Shown: positions 1 to 9,947, counted from the first letter of the stretch. The stretch is DNA of 64,000 nucleotides from Pseudobutyrivibrio sp. MD2005 (GCF_000621865.1 NZ_JHXE01000015.1:62001-126000); one strand, 5' to 3'. Program-made: numbers and translations. The notes: generated by a model not told the origin, from the sequence alone.

Positions 1-350
1 AGCGTATCATCATGATAGATGATTCTATCGTACGAGGCACCACATCAGATCGCATTGTGAAGATGCTTCGTGATGCTGGCGCCACAGAGGTGCATGTGCG
101 TATATCATCGCCACCATTCTTGTGGCCATGTTATTTCGGCACTGATGTACCATGCCGTGAACAGCTGATTGCTTACAATCATTCAGTAGAAGAAATTCGA
201 GACATCATTGGAGCCGATTCATTGGCATACTTAGACTTCAATCGTCTACCTCAGATGGTTGGCGGCCTCGAGATTTGTCATGGCTGCTTCGATGGTAACT
301 ACCCAATGGAGCCACCAACCACCGATATACGTGGTGAGTACGAGAGATAA
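1..350 (+). CDS. purF: Amidophosphoribosyltransferase, C-terminal part (partial)
   Basis: This is the 3' end of purF; the start lies before the window. PurF makes 5-phosphoribosylamine from PRPP and glutamine, the first step of purine synthesis. The visible part opens with the PRPP-binding loop ([11 protein letters not shown]) and ends with [10 protein letters not shown]. The CxxC in that tail, with the upstream Cys in LWPCYFG, fits the last cysteine ligands of the [4Fe-4S] cluster of Bacillus-type PurF. The next gene, purB, is in the same pathway but lies 277 bp away behind two structured elements. Confidence 0.93.
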   Translation, partial: RIIMIDDSIVRGTTSDRIVKMLRDAGATEVHVRISSPPFLWPCYFGTDVPCREQLIAYNHSVEEIRDIIGADSLAYLDFNRLPQMVGGLEICHGCFDGNYPMEPPTTDIRGEYER

Positions 351-363
351 AATCCGCTAATTT

Positions 364-500
364 GTTACGCCATCGTAGTTTGTTATGCTCCCGTAGGGCA
401 CCTTCCATACCTTCGCCCGGGTCCTCCCGCCGGCGTAGGCCCTCCCGGGCTCGGCATGGTGCCTCCCTACTCGCGCTTGCCTAGTTTATGTTGGCGTAAC
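364..500. repeat. GC-rich long hairpin between purF and purB
   Basis: The outer arms GTTACGCCA (364-372) and TGGCGTAAC (492-500) are perfectly complementary. Inside, GTAGGGCACC pairs with GGTGCCTCCCTAC with a small bulge, and GCCCGGG pairs with CCCGGGC around a GC-rich loop. The stretch is far richer in G+C than the surrounding genes. Its left side (GCCAT-CGTAG, then GCTC) faintly resembles the start of the structured motif at 509-598, so it may be a diverged relative. No T-run follows, so it is not a simple terminator. Function unknown. Confidence 0.6.
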
Positions 501-508
501 ATGAATTA

Positions 509-598
509 GCCATACGTAGCAATCAAGCTCTGAAAAGTACTCAAGCGAGACATGTTGTCGAGCGGAGTATTTTCAGGCTTGTAAGCGTAACGTATGGC
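509..598 (+). ncRNA. Structured repeat motif, copy 1 (candidate RNA)
   Basis: A 90-nt hairpin closed by GCCATACGT/ACGTATGGC. It has a conserved asymmetric internal loop (ACGTAG-caat-CAAGCTCT on the 5' side, AGGCTTGTAAGCGTAACGT on the 3' side), a middle stem CTGAAAAgTACTC/GAGTATTTTCAG and a small apical hairpin. A second copy lies at 7368-7462. There the loop sequence is nearly identical while the stems differ and stay paired. It ends 29 bp before the purB start, so it could be a 5' leader element or the purF 3' end. The strand is inferred from the genes around it. Confidence 0.6.
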
Positions 599-627
599 GT
601 TGAGAATACGTATAATAAGGAGAGAAA

Positions 628-2079
628 ATGAGTACAGATAGATATACAAGCCCACTTTCAGAGAGATACGCTAGCAAGGAGATGCAGTACATTTTTTCAC
701 AGGACAAGAAGTTTTCGACATGGAGACGACTTTGGATTGCCCTTGCTGAGACAGAAATGGAACTTGGCCTTTCACAGGACGGAAAGCCAGTTATCACTCA
801 GGATATGATTGATGAGATGAAGCAGCACATCGAGGATATCAATTATGATGTTGCTAAGGCTCGTGAAAAGGAAGTAAGACATGATGTAATGAGCCATGTT
901 TATGCTTATGGTAAGCAGTGTCCAAAGGCAGCAGGTATTATTCACCTTGGAGCAACTAGCTGCTATGTAGGCGATAATACAGATATTATTATCATGAGAG
1001 ATGCCCTTCTTTTAGTTAGAAAGAAGCTTGTAAATGTTATTGCAGAGCTTGCGGCATTTGCTGAGAAGTATAAAGCTCAACCTACACTTGCATTTACACA
1101 TTTCCAGCCAGCACAGCCTACTACAGTAGGTAAGCGTGCAACACTTTGGCTTAATGAGTTTGTAATGGATCTTGAAGATCTTGATTATGTTCTTTCTACT
1201 CTTAAGCTTCTTGGTTCAAAGGGTACAACAGGTACACAGGCTAGCTTCTTGGAGCTTTTCAATGGGGATAACGAAACAATCGATAAGATTGATCCTATGA
1301 TTGCAGAAAAGATGGGATTCAAGGCTTGCTATCCAGTATCTGGTCAGACATATTCACGTAAGGTAGACACAAGAGTTTGCAACATCCTTGCCGGTATTGC
1401 AGCAAGTGCTCACAAGATGTCAAATGATATCAGACTTCTTCAGCATCTTAAGGAAGTAGAAGAGCCATTTGAGAAGAGTCAGATTGGTTCATCAGCGATG
1501 GCTTATAAGCGCAATCCTATGAGAAGTGAGCGTATCGCATCTCTTTCAAGATACGTAATGATTGATGCTTTAAACCCAGCTATTACATCAGCTACACAGT
1601 GGTTTGAGCGTACACTTGATGATTCAGCTAACAAGCGTCTTTCTATTGCAGAAGGATTCCTTGCAACAGATGGTGTCCTTGATCTTTGCTTAAATGTTGT
1701 AGATGGTCTTGTTGTTTACGATAAGGTTATTGCAAAGCGTCTTATGTCAGAGCTTCCATTTATGGCAACAGAAAATATCATGATGGATGCAGTTAAGCTT
1801 GGCGGCAATCGTCAGGAGCTTCATGAGAAGATTCGTACACTTTCTATGGAAGCAGGAAAGAATGTAAAGGTAGAGGGTAAGGATAACAACCTTCTTGAAC
1901 TTATCGCTGCAGATGATGAGTTCCCAATGGGACTTGAGGAGCTTGAGGCTACAATGGAGCCAGCTCGTTATGTAGGCCGTAGCCCACGTCAGGTTGAAGT
2001 TTACTTAAGAGATGTGATTAATCCAATACTTGAGGCTAATAAAGATGTTCTTGGAGTAAAAGCAGAGATTAACGTATAG
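628..2079 (+). CDS. purB: Adenylosuccinate lyase
   Basis: PurB cleaves SAICAR to AICAR and adenylosuccinate to AMP, releasing fumarate, in purine synthesis. At 483 aa it has the length of the longer clostridial PurB type. It carries the fumarase/aspartase-superfamily signature as GSSAMAYKRNP near residue 290, and the substrate-binding HLGATSCYVGDN region near residue 106. The start ATG follows an AAGGAGAG site. It lies downstream of purF but is separated by two structured intergenic elements, so it may be transcribed separately. Hairpins beginning at 2146 close the unit. Confidence 0.96.
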   Translation: MSTDRYTSPLSERYASKEMQYIFSQDKKFSTWRRLWIALAETEMELGLSQDGKPVITQDMIDEMKQHIEDINYDVAKAREKEVRHDVMSHVYAYGKQCPKAAGIIHLGATSCYVGDNTDIIIMRDALLLVRKKLVNVIAELAAFAEKYKAQPTLAFTHFQPAQPTTVGKRATLWLNEFVMDLEDLDYVLSTLKLLGSKGTTGTQASFLELFNGDNETIDKIDPMIAEKMGFKACYPVSGQTYSRKVDTRVCNILAGIAASAHKMSNDIRLLQHLKEVEEPFEKSQIGSSAMAYKRNPMRSERIASLSRYVMIDALNPAITSATQWFERTLDDSANKRLSIAEGFLATDGVLDLCLNVVDGLVVYDKVIAKRLMSELPFMATENIMMDAVKLGGNRQELHEKIRTLSMEAGKNVKVEGKDNNLLELIAADDEFPMGLEELEATMEPARYVGRSPRQVEVYLRDVINPILEANKDVLGVKAEINV

Positions 2080-2145
2080 GTTTTTGTTTTTCCTCAGAAA
2101 AACAAGAACCGGAGATGGACCAATATTTTCTGAAAGAAAATGTTG

Positions 2146-2165
2146 CTTGGCGAAGCCAAGTTTTT
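2146..2165 (+). terminator. Rho-independent terminator after purB
   Basis: CTTGGC-GAA-GCCAAG is followed by TTTTT, 67 bp after the purB stop. A further stem, TGTGGGCT/AGCCCACA, follows at 2165-2192. Confidence 0.7.
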
Positions 2166-2216
2166 GTGGGCTTTTTCCTTAAGTAGCCCACAAAAAGTCA
2201 TAATTTTTTTACAATA

Positions 2217-2247
2217 AATACCATGGTCAAGCGACCATGGTATTTTT
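2217..2247. terminator. Strong hairpin with flanking A and T runs (probably bidirectional terminator)
   Basis: A 12-bp perfect stem (AATACCATGGTC/GACCATGGTATT) with loop AAGC is followed by a T-run ending at 2247. The first ATG of the next reading frame begins directly at 2248, leaving no room for a ribosome-binding site. That argues for a later start for the ApbE gene. Confidence 0.8.
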
Positions 2248-2283
2248 GTGGATGAAAATATTAGTAAGGTATATAATGGCATC

Positions 2284-3396
2284 ATGAGAAAAAAAGGTAT
2301 GGAAAAAAGTGTGATACTATCTGCTATAGCGGTAGCGGCATTGATAGTGTTCATTGTAGTGGTTCAATCAAATAAAGGGAATCATATAGCTGCAGAAATT
2401 AGTGCTGATAGTAATTCAAATGAGTTGACAAAGTATACGGTTAACTATTTAGATGTATTTGATACCAGTACAGATATTACTGGTTTTACAAATACCCAGG
2501 ACGAATTCAATGATGAAGCTGCTGTCATAAAAGAACAGCTTACTTATTACAATAATCTTTATGATATTTATAATGATTATGATGGAATGAACAACATCAA
2601 GACAATCAATGACAATGCTGGAGTTGCACCTGTTGAAGTTGATTCTGAGATAATAGAGCTTATTAAGTTTGGACAGGATATGTACGACCTTACTGATGGC
2701 AAAGTTAATATAGCTATGGGTTCGGTCCTAAGGATTTGGCATGAGTATCGTGAATACGGAATAAATAATCCTGAAAAAGCAAGCCTGCCGGATTTGGCTG
2801 AATTACAAGCGGCAGCAGAACACACAGATATAAATAATGTGATTGTTGATGAGAAAGCCAGCACGGTTTATCTTGCAGATAAAGATATGTCGTTGGATGT
2901 TGGCAGTATTGCAAAGGGGTATGCGGTGCAGCAGGTGTTGGAGTATTGCAAGGCCCAGGGAATGAACAATATCTTATTTAGCGTTGGCGGCAATATTGCA
3001 GGACTTGGCACAAGAGGGGATGGCACTAATTTTAAAATTGCTATTCAAAATCCTGATTTAGAAAGCTCAGAACCATATATTGAAAAGCTGTCTATAACAG
3101 ATGGTCAGTGTGTCGTTTCATCAGGCGATTACCAAAGATTCTACCAGGTTGATGGAAAGCGATATTGTCATATTATAAATCCTGATACATTGTATCCAAG
3201 CGAGACTTTTGCAGGAGTATCAATTCTGACAGATGATTCGGCTAAAGCAGATGCTTTATCGACTGCTTTATTTAATATGACTTTAGAGGAAGGACAAGAT
3301 TTTATAAACTCTCAAGATGGAGTGGAAGCAATGTGGGTTTATCACGATGGAACTGTGGTTTACTCAGAGCATTTTGAGGATAGTGTTATAGAATAG
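2284..3396 (+). CDS. apbE: ApbE-family FAD:protein FMN transferase, membrane-anchored
   Basis: ApbE proteins transfer FMN from FAD to a Thr/Ser of extracytoplasmic electron-transfer proteins. After an N-terminal hydrophobic anchor (about residues 10-28) come conserved ApbE features: LYDIYNDYDGMNNIKTIND near the start of the domain, DVGSIAKGYAVQQ, SVGGNIAGLG, and a C-terminal HIINPDT plus DDSAKADALSTALF. The start is uncertain. The frame is open from 2248, but a terminator ends at 2247 and a TATAAT lies at about 2272-2277, so 2284 or 2299 is more likely. No clear ribosome-binding site was found. It is followed closely by NusG_II and Gx-transporter genes, a known grouping in flavin-based extracellular electron transfer. 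Confidence 0.88.
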   Translation: MRKKGMEKSVILSAIAVAALIVFIVVVQSNKGNHIAAEISADSNSNELTKYTVNYLDVFDTSTDITGFTNTQDEFNDEAAVIKEQLTYYNNLYDIYNDYDGMNNIKTINDNAGVAPVEVDSEIIELIKFGQDMYDLTDGKVNIAMGSVLRIWHEYREYGINNPEKASLPDLAELQAAAEHTDINNVIVDEKASTVYLADKDMSLDVGSIAKGYAVQQVLEYCKAQGMNNILFSVGGNIAGLGTRGDGTNFKIAIQNPDLESSEPYIEKLSITDGQCVVSSGDYQRFYQVDGKRYCHIINPDTLYPSETFAGVSILTDDSAKADALSTALFNMTLEEGQDFINSQDGVEAMWVYHDGTVVYSEHFEDSVIE

Positions 3397-3402
3397 GATT
3401 CT

Positions 3403-3780
3403 ATGAAGAAAAATGATGTATACCTGATAATTTGTATACTGGTTGTTTGTGGCGGGATAGCCTTAATCACAAATCTGGTGACCCGTGCCAAGACAACAGA
3501 TGCAGCAGTAGCTGTTGTAACGATTGATGGAAGTGAGTATGGCAGATTTCCTCTTGATGTAGATACAGAAGAGACTATTAGATTTGAGGATGGAAGCTAT
3601 AATACACTGACTATACACGATGGCATCTGCGATATATCAGAAGCAAGCTGTCCGGACCAGATTTGCGTTAATCATATGCCCATCCAGTATAATGGACAAA
3701 ATATCGTGTGTCTTCCTAATAAGCTGGTGGTTACCATTGAAAATGGCGAGGAAGACGACATAGACGGAATGACTCATTAA
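3403..3780 (+). CDS. NusG domain II-containing membrane-anchored protein
   Basis: A 125-aa protein with one N-terminal membrane segment (about residues 6-26) and an extracytoplasmic NusG_II-type beta domain. The motif CDISEASCPDQICVNH carries three cysteines in the family's usual pattern. It starts 6 bp after the apbE-like gene and is followed 18 bp later by the Gx transporter, so the three are very probably one operon. In related bacteria these partners accompany flavinylated or quinone-linked redox systems. The precise role is unknown and no direct flavinylation target is encoded in this window. Confidence 0.82.
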   Translation: MKKNDVYLIICILVVCGGIALITNLVTRAKTTDAAVAVVTIDGSEYGRFPLDVDTEETIRFEDGSYNTLTIHDGICDISEASCPDQICVNHMPIQYNGQNIVCLPNKLVVTIENGEEDDIDGMTH

Positions 3781-3798
3781 TGTGGCTTAGGAGGGAAA

Positions 3799-4284
3799 AT
3801 GAAGACTAAAAGACTTACAACGCTAGGCCTGTTAATGGCTCTTGCCTTTGTGCTTTCATATGTGGAATACTTGCTCCCGCTTAATATAGGTATTCCTGGC
3901 GCGAAAGTTGGCCTTGCTAATCTGGTGGTTATGGTAGCGCTTTATTCCATAGGTTCAAAAGACGCCTTGTTGCTTTCATTTGTGAGAGTTTTGCTAGTGG
4001 GCTTTACTTTTGGAAATATGGCAATGATGTTGTACTCAATGGCTGGGGCAGTTCTTTCGTTTTTTGCGATGCTTCTATTTAAAAGAACAAAGCTGTTTAC
4101 CGCTACAGGTGTTAGCGTAATAGGCGGAGTATTTCATAATGTTGGACAGATAATAGTTGCTATATTTGTTTTAGAAACGGCAAGTCTGATTTACTATTTG
4201 CCATTTCTTATTATCATAGGGACTGTATCTGGAGTGGTGATTGGCATCATTTCCAGCATGATAATTACAAGAATTAAAATCTAA
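3799..4284 (+). CDS. Gx transporter family protein (HepA-like membrane protein)
   Basis: A very hydrophobic 161-aa protein with five or six predicted membrane segments, starting MKTKRLTTLGLLMALAFVLS. It matches the family usually annotated as Gx transporter or heptaprenyl diphosphate synthase component I, which resembles ECF-type S components. A GGAGGG ribosome-binding site precedes the ATG. As last gene of the apbE operon it may move a precursor for the redox system. The substrate cannot be told from sequence. Confidence 0.8.
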   Translation: MKTKRLTTLGLLMALAFVLSYVEYLLPLNIGIPGAKVGLANLVVMVALYSIGSKDALLLSFVRVLLVGFTFGNMAMMLYSMAGAVLSFFAMLLFKRTKLFTATGVSVIGGVFHNVGQIIVAIFVLETASLIYYLPFLIIIGTVSGVVIGIISSMIITRIKI

Positions 4285-4349
4285 TTATTTTAACCAAAAA
4301 ATAGGTATTTCCACTTGTTTATTTTTTATGATTTCTTGTACAAACTTTA

Positions 4350-4378
4350 TTGCATTAAAGTAATAAATGATGTAAAAT
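4350..4378 (+). promoter_or_regulatory. Sigma-A type promoter for gdhA
   Basis: -35 TTGCAT (4350-4355) and -10 TAAAAT (4373-4378) are 17 bp apart, 71 bp upstream of the gdhA start. The leader between shows no obvious riboswitch. Confidence 0.7.
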
Positions 4379-4427
4379 TGCCTTAGTTTTTGTCGGGTGG
4401 CTTAGTTCGGCAAATTGAACTACATAA

Positions 4428-5810
<1,383 letters not shown>

Positions 5811-5831
5811 TATAAACGAGAGGAATAATCT

Positions 5832-7322
5832 ATGGTAGTCAATTACGTTAGTACAAGGGACACTAAAAAGCAGGAGATTACTGCTTCACAGGCTATATTA
5901 AAGGGTTTGGCAGATGATGGAGGATTGTTCGTTCCTACATCCATTCCCAAACTTGATAAGTCATTAAAAGAGCTTTCTGAAATGACATATCAGGAGGTTG
6001 CTTACGAAGTGTTAAAGCTTTTCCTTACTGATTTTACAGAAGAGGAGCTTAAGCATTGCATTAACAGTGCATATGATAGCAAGTTCGACACTGAGGAGAT
6101 TGCGCCTTTAGTTATGGCTGATGGTGCATATTACCTTGAGCTTTTCCACGGGGCTACAATAGCATTTAAGGATATGGCACTTTCTATATTGCCACATCTT
6201 ATGATTACATCCGCTCGCAAGAATAAAATCAAAAATGACATTGTTATTTTAACTGCTACATCTGGTGATACAGGAAAGGCTGCTCTTGCAGGCTTTGCAG
6301 ATGTAGAGGGCACTCGTATAGTTGTTTTCTATCCAAAGAATGGTGTTTCAGCTATTCAGGAGCGTCAGATGGTAACTCAAAAGGGTGATAACACTCATGT
6401 AGTTGGCATTAAGGGTAACTTTGATCAGGCGCAGACTGGCGTTAAGGAAATGTTTAACGATAAGGAACTTGCTGCTGAGTTAGATGCAGCAGGTTTCCAG
6501 TTCTCGTCTGCTAACTCAATAAATATAGGACGTTTGGTTCCACAGATTGCTTACTACGTATATGCTTATGTTAAGCTTCTTGGAGAGGAGAAGATTTCTG
6601 ATGGAGAGACTATTAATGTAGTTGTTCCAACAGGCAACTTTGGGAATATTCTTGCTGCATTCTATGCAAAGAATATGGGTCTTCCTATTGAAAAGCTTAT
6701 CTGTGCTTCTAACGAGAATAAGGTTCTTTATGATTTCTTCTCAACTGGAGAGTACGATAAGAACAGAGAGTTTATCCTTACAAACTCACCTTCAATGGAT
6801 ATTCTTATCTCTAGCAACTTAGAGAGACTTATTTATCATATTGCTGGAAATGATGCTGAAAAGAATTCTGAGCTTATGGAAGGTCTCAGGACAACAGGTA
6901 AATACGAAATTACAGCAGAGATGAGAGAGAAGCTTTCTAGTTTCTATGGCAATTTTGCAACAGAAAAAGAAACTGGAGATGCTATCAAGAAATTATACGA
7001 GGATACAGGATATATCATTGATACTCATACTGGAGTTGCTGCTTCTGTATATGGTAAATACAAGGCTGAAACAGGTGATGATAAGGCTACTGTCATTGCA
7101 TCTACAGCAAGCCCATTTAAGTTTACACGTGCGGTAATGGGAGCAATTGATACAGATTATGAGAATGAAGAAGATTTTGTACTTGTAGATAAGCTTTCAG
7201 AATTAGGAAAGGTTGCAGTTCCAAATGCAATCGAGGAAATTCGTACAGCGCCAGTTCGTCACGATACAGTTGTTGAAGTATCTGATATGTGTGCTGAGGT
7301 GAAGCGTTTCTTAGGTATCTAA
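5832..7322 (+). CDS. thrC: Threonine synthase
   Basis: ThrC converts O-phosphohomoserine to threonine with PLP. At 496 aa it is the long form, with the N-terminal GLADDGGLFVPTSIP and the PLP-lysine motif FHGATIAFKDMAL (lysine near residue 114). It also has the phosphate-binding ATSGDTGKAALAGF and the ANSINIGRL motif. An AGAGGAAT ribosome-binding site precedes the start. It lies 21 bp behind gdhA, linking glutamate and aspartate-family amino-acid supply. It converges on minus-strand signalling genes, with a structured motif between. Confidence 0.96.
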   Translation: MVVNYVSTRDTKKQEITASQAILKGLADDGGLFVPTSIPKLDKSLKELSEMTYQEVAYEVLKLFLTDFTEEELKHCINSAYDSKFDTEEIAPLVMADGAYYLELFHGATIAFKDMALSILPHLMITSARKNKIKNDIVILTATSGDTGKAALAGFADVEGTRIVVFYPKNGVSAIQERQMVTQKGDNTHVVGIKGNFDQAQTGVKEMFNDKELAAELDAAGFQFSSANSINIGRLVPQIAYYVYAYVKLLGEEKISDGETINVVVPTGNFGNILAAFYAKNMGLPIEKLICASNENKVLYDFFSTGEYDKNREFILTNSPSMDILISSNLERLIYHIAGNDAEKNSELMEGLRTTGKYEITAEMREKLSSFYGNFATEKETGDAIKKLYEDTGYIIDTHTGVAASVYGKYKAETGDDKATVIASTASPFKFTRAVMGAIDTDYENEEDFVLVDKLSELGKVAVPNAIEEIRTAPVRHDTVVEVSDMCAEVKRFLGI

Positions 7323-7367
7323 TATCGTAAGTTGTCATCTAGTTAAATATTTACAAAAATAAAATGA

Positions 7368-7462
7368 GCCAGGACGTAGGTAACAAGCTCTAATATGTCT
7401 CTAGCGAAGCTTTCTATGCGAAGCTAGAGATATCATTAGGCTTGTAACCGTAACGTACTGGC
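7368..7462 (+). ncRNA. Structured repeat motif, copy 2 (candidate RNA or terminator)
   Basis: A 95-nt hairpin closed by GCCAGgACGT/ACGTaCTGGC. It has the same internal loop as the copy at 509-598 (ACGTAGgtaACAAGCTCT and AGGCTTGTAAcCGTAACGT) but a different middle stem (CTCTAGC/GCTAGAG). Inside the loop, a GC/GC pairing in copy 1 becomes GGT/ACC here, a compensatory change. It lies between the convergent thrC and CheX-like genes and is followed by TTTTT on the plus strand, so it may also end transcription there. Confidence 0.6.
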
Positions 7463-7473
7463 TTTTTATAGTC

Positions 7474-8355
7474 TTAGAAACAAATTATTAGATGAATAGT
7501 TCCAAATGGATAGGCAACAGGGAAGTCAACGACTTTGTTTGGGCCGGTAAGAATACCTTCTGCAGCAATTTCTGGTGGTTCTAAAGAAATTGTTTGGGAT
7601 GTAGTATTCGATACATTTACAATGAACAATCCATTATGAAGATTTAAGAAATCTTCTAGAGCTGCTATGACATATTCGTCAAACTCCAGGAATTCCTCTT
7701 TTGCGTATCTTGATGCGAATGCGATAGCTGTTTCTCGGTCACAGTCGATATGTGTAAGATAGTTTTTATCGCTGGCAATTTTCTGTGAAACACCAAATGT
7801 AATAGGATATTCATCCAAAACCATAGGTGTGAGTGGAGAAAAATCTTCACCAACAAATCTAATCAAGCTATTAAACATAAGCTCGAGATACATTACATTA
7901 GTTTCTTCAACTGGCATTTCTGCCATAATAAAGAATTTAGAAATGATAGCTTCAACAGCTTCCTGATTTTCAACATCTAAGCTTAAATCGTAAAGCTCAG
8001 TATCATTTTTATAATCGAATAAAATGCGCTCCAACTCTTCATAGGAGAACACTCCGTCTTCTACAAGATTTTGACCAAGTAAAATGTAATCAGGTGTTTG
8101 CTTAGTCAGGAGGTCATTTACTTGTTCTTCGGTAAGATAACCTCTATTGACAGCAATTTCACCAAAGCGCTTATCTTCACGGGTTTGCACGTAAAGGCAT
8201 TCGTCTACTTCTTTAGCTGTCATAAGACTTTCATGAATAGCAATCGTTCCAAGCTTTATATGTGTCTGTGAAAGACGAGACATAGCATTGAAAAGCTGCT
8301 CTTGAGTTACTATTCCTCTTTGAAGCAGATAATTACCCAAAAACTGTGTATACAT
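7474..8355 (-). CDS. MshEN-like repeat protein with CheX-like C-terminal domain
   Basis: A 293-aa cytoplasmic protein. The first 115 residues hold four tandem motifs of about 24 residues of the form LGxxLxxxGxLTxEQLxxxL (near 6, 34, 62 and 91). These resemble GspE N-terminal/MshEN repeats, some of which bind cyclic di-GMP. The C-terminal half (about 135-293) looks like a CheX/CheC-type chemotaxis phosphatase domain. It is encoded 3 bp behind a CheY-like receiver, so it probably acts on or is controlled by that regulator. No flagellar genes are present here. The domain assignment rests on pattern recognition only. Confidence 0.7.
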   Translation of the reverse strand: MYTQFLGNYLLQRGIVTQEQLFNAMSRLSQTHIKLGTIAIHESLMTAKEVDECLYVQTREDKRFGEIAVNRGYLTEEQVNDLLTKQTPDYILLGQNLVEDGVFSYEELERILFDYKNDTELYDLSLDVENQEAVEAIISKFFIMAEMPVEETNVMYLELMFNSLIRFVGEDFSPLTPMVLDEYPITFGVSQKIASDKNYLTHIDCDRETAIAFASRYAKEEFLEFDEYVIAALEDFLNLHNGLFIVNVSNTTSQTISLEPPEIAAEGILTGPNKVVDFPVAYPFGTIHLIICF

Positions 8356-8358
8356 AGA

Positions 8359-8739
8359 TTAATTTCCTCCAAGTCGAAGTTCAATTATTTCAGTTATTTG
8401 ATTAGTTTCGAACGGCTTCTGAATAAAATCTTTTGCTCCAAGCTGAATAGCTTTCTTTAGTTGATCTTGTGTACCAACTGAAGAAACGATGATGATTACA
8501 GCATCGCTATCAAATTCTTTAATTTCGGATAGAGCAGTGGTTCCGTCTTTTTCCGGCATTACTATATCCATAAAAACTAAATCTGGTTTCTTTTCTTTAT
8601 AAAGATTAACTGCTTCGGCGCCATTTTTACCTTCAATGAATTCAGCACCAGTAGCAACTTTTTTTACAGCATCCATTAATTGCTTTCTTGCAAGTACCGA
8701 ATCGTCACATACCAGTATTTTCTTGCCTGTAATGTCCAT
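8359..8739 (-). CDS. CheY-like single-domain response regulator
   Basis: A 126-aa stand-alone receiver. The acidic pocket is in ILVCDDSVLAR, the phospho-acceptor aspartate is in LVFMDIVMPEKDG (near residue 57), and the switch residues are in IIIVSSVG and the QKPF lysine. It has no output domain, so it must signal through a partner. The obvious candidate is the CheX-like protein encoded 3 bp downstream. A GGAGGAGAT ribosome-binding site precedes the ATG. Its promoter must lie in the 122 bp before palindromic element A. Confidence 0.9.
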   Translation of the reverse strand: MDITGKKILVCDDSVLARKQLMDAVKKVATGAEFIEGKNGAEAVNLYKEKKPDLVFMDIVMPEKDGTTALSEIKEFDSDAVIIIVSSVGTQDQLKKAIQLGAKDFIQKPFETNQITEIIELRLGGN

Positions 8740-8861
8740 AAATCATCTCCTCCTGTATAGTGTGACATTTTTACTTTTTCAGAACAAATTGTGAGCATAA
8801 TTCTATAAATTTATAATACAATAACGAATGCTAATATTCAAATGGATTTATGTTAAAATTT

Positions 8862-9479
8862 ATTGTTACCATTCACAGTTTATTTTGGAGTGACGCCCTC
8901 AACAAAGGCTGTGGCCTCCAGTATACACATGGCGTGATTTTGCGAATATTGCAGTTTTTCTTATGGGCCAAATTTATGCATCTCGCATGTGTCTTGTTGC
9001 GGAATGAACCATTTTGAAAAATGATTTTTAGGTGGCGGACACTGCAGTTTTTTATGTACTTCTCAGGCTGAGGGGACTTGGTTTCATATTACGCTTGCTA
9101 AGTAACATGACAAAGCAGGTTTTGCATATATAATCACCGTGGCACATTCAACATCGTGTTTTAAGTGACCACTTGCGCTGCCGTCCATGGCAGCGCATGC
9201 TTATATATTGCAAAACCTGCTTTTATGTTACTAAGCTCGCTCCAAAATCAACCAAGTCCCCCTCAGCCTAAGAAGTACAAATTACACCAGACTGTGTGTC
9301 CGCCAACCAAAAACCTTTTTCAAAATTGTACAGGCCTGCAAAAGACACATGTAAATAAAAGATGCATAAATGGCCCATTAGAAAAACGCAATATTCTTGC
9401 AATGCGCCATGTGTATACTGTAGGCCACAGCCTTTGTTGAGGGCGTCATAAATGTGTGGCAACTGTGAATGGTAACAAT
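8862..9479 (-). repeat. Giant palindromic element, copy A (618 bp)
   Basis: The ends ATTGTTACCATTCACAGTT and AACTGTGAATGGTAACAAT are exact inverted repeats, and complementarity continues with bulges to the centre. The tip holds GCGCTGCC-GTCCAT-GGCAGCGC (9175-9196) and a smaller AACA-TCG-TGTT hairpin. Compared with copy C the two arms are swapped: GTTGCGGAATGAACC is on the left here and on the right in C. Copy A therefore lies in reverse orientation to B, C and D. It sits between divergent genes, 122 bp from the cheY-like start and 117 bp from the next gene. Short reading frames inside are by-products of the palindrome. Confidence 0.9.
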
Positions 9480-9596
9480 TTATTGACTTTCAGTATTACT
9501 CCATGGAGTGGGAAATGGGGAATTGCGTCTAGAAAATATAAGGGAAAAAAGCTATAATTATCCTACTATATTGTTTTACATTTGGAGGAAAGAATA

Positions 9597-9947
9597 ATGG
9601 ATATGAGTTTTATGACAATATTTGATTTAGTCATTGGGGTGCTCGGAGCTTATTTGGTTTTTATCGGCATTAAATGCTCTAAAAAGGGTGAGGTAGATCC
9701 GATGATGATTACTGCAGAAGAGTTGACAAAATGTAGTGATATTAAAGGACTTTCAAAGTATCTGATGCCAAAGACAGCTATTTTTGGAGCTTTTTGTGTA
9801 GTATTTGGTGCTCAAGGATTTCTTAACGATACAGGAAAAGTGTCATTCCCACAGACTGTAAATGTAGTTTTTTTAATTGCATTTGTCTTGGTATGGGTCG
9901 TTTTTTCTATTGCTATCCGTAAAGCAAAGAAGACATATATTCACTAA
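9597..9947 (+). CDS. Small membrane protein of unknown function
   Basis: I do not recognise a family. The protein has 116 aa if it starts at the ATG that follows TTGGAGGAAAGAATA; an upstream in-frame TTG belongs to the ribosome-binding site itself. It shows three hydrophobic segments: about residues 5-22, a middle one around AIFGAFCVVFGAQGF, and a C-terminal one around VVFLIAFVLVWVVF. It ends with a basic tail. A TATAAT at 9553-9558 may be its -10 box. A two-component system follows after 78 bp, but nothing links them functionally. Confidence 0.65.
   Translation: MDMSFMTIFDLVIGVLGAYLVFIGIKCSKKGEVDPMMITAEELTKCSDIKGLSKYLMPKTAIFGAFCVVFGAQGFLNDTGKVSFPQTVNVVFLIAFVLVWVVFSIAIRKAKKTYIH

Noticed and set aside
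608-613. TATAAT just before purB as a -10 box
   Set aside because: It lies 15 bp from the start codon and overlaps the ribosome-binding region, so a transcript from it could not be translated normally.
9165-9462. Open frames on both strands inside palindromic element A
   Set aside because: They follow the palindrome, lack ribosome-binding sites, overlap each other on opposite strands and resemble no protein.
8862-9479. ROOL, GOLLD or other known giant RNA; integron attC; retron
   Set aside because: The fold is one long self-paired rod, not the multi-branched plan I recall for ROOL or GOLLD. The elements are too long for attC sites, and no integrase or reverse transcriptase is present. Only a model search could settle it.
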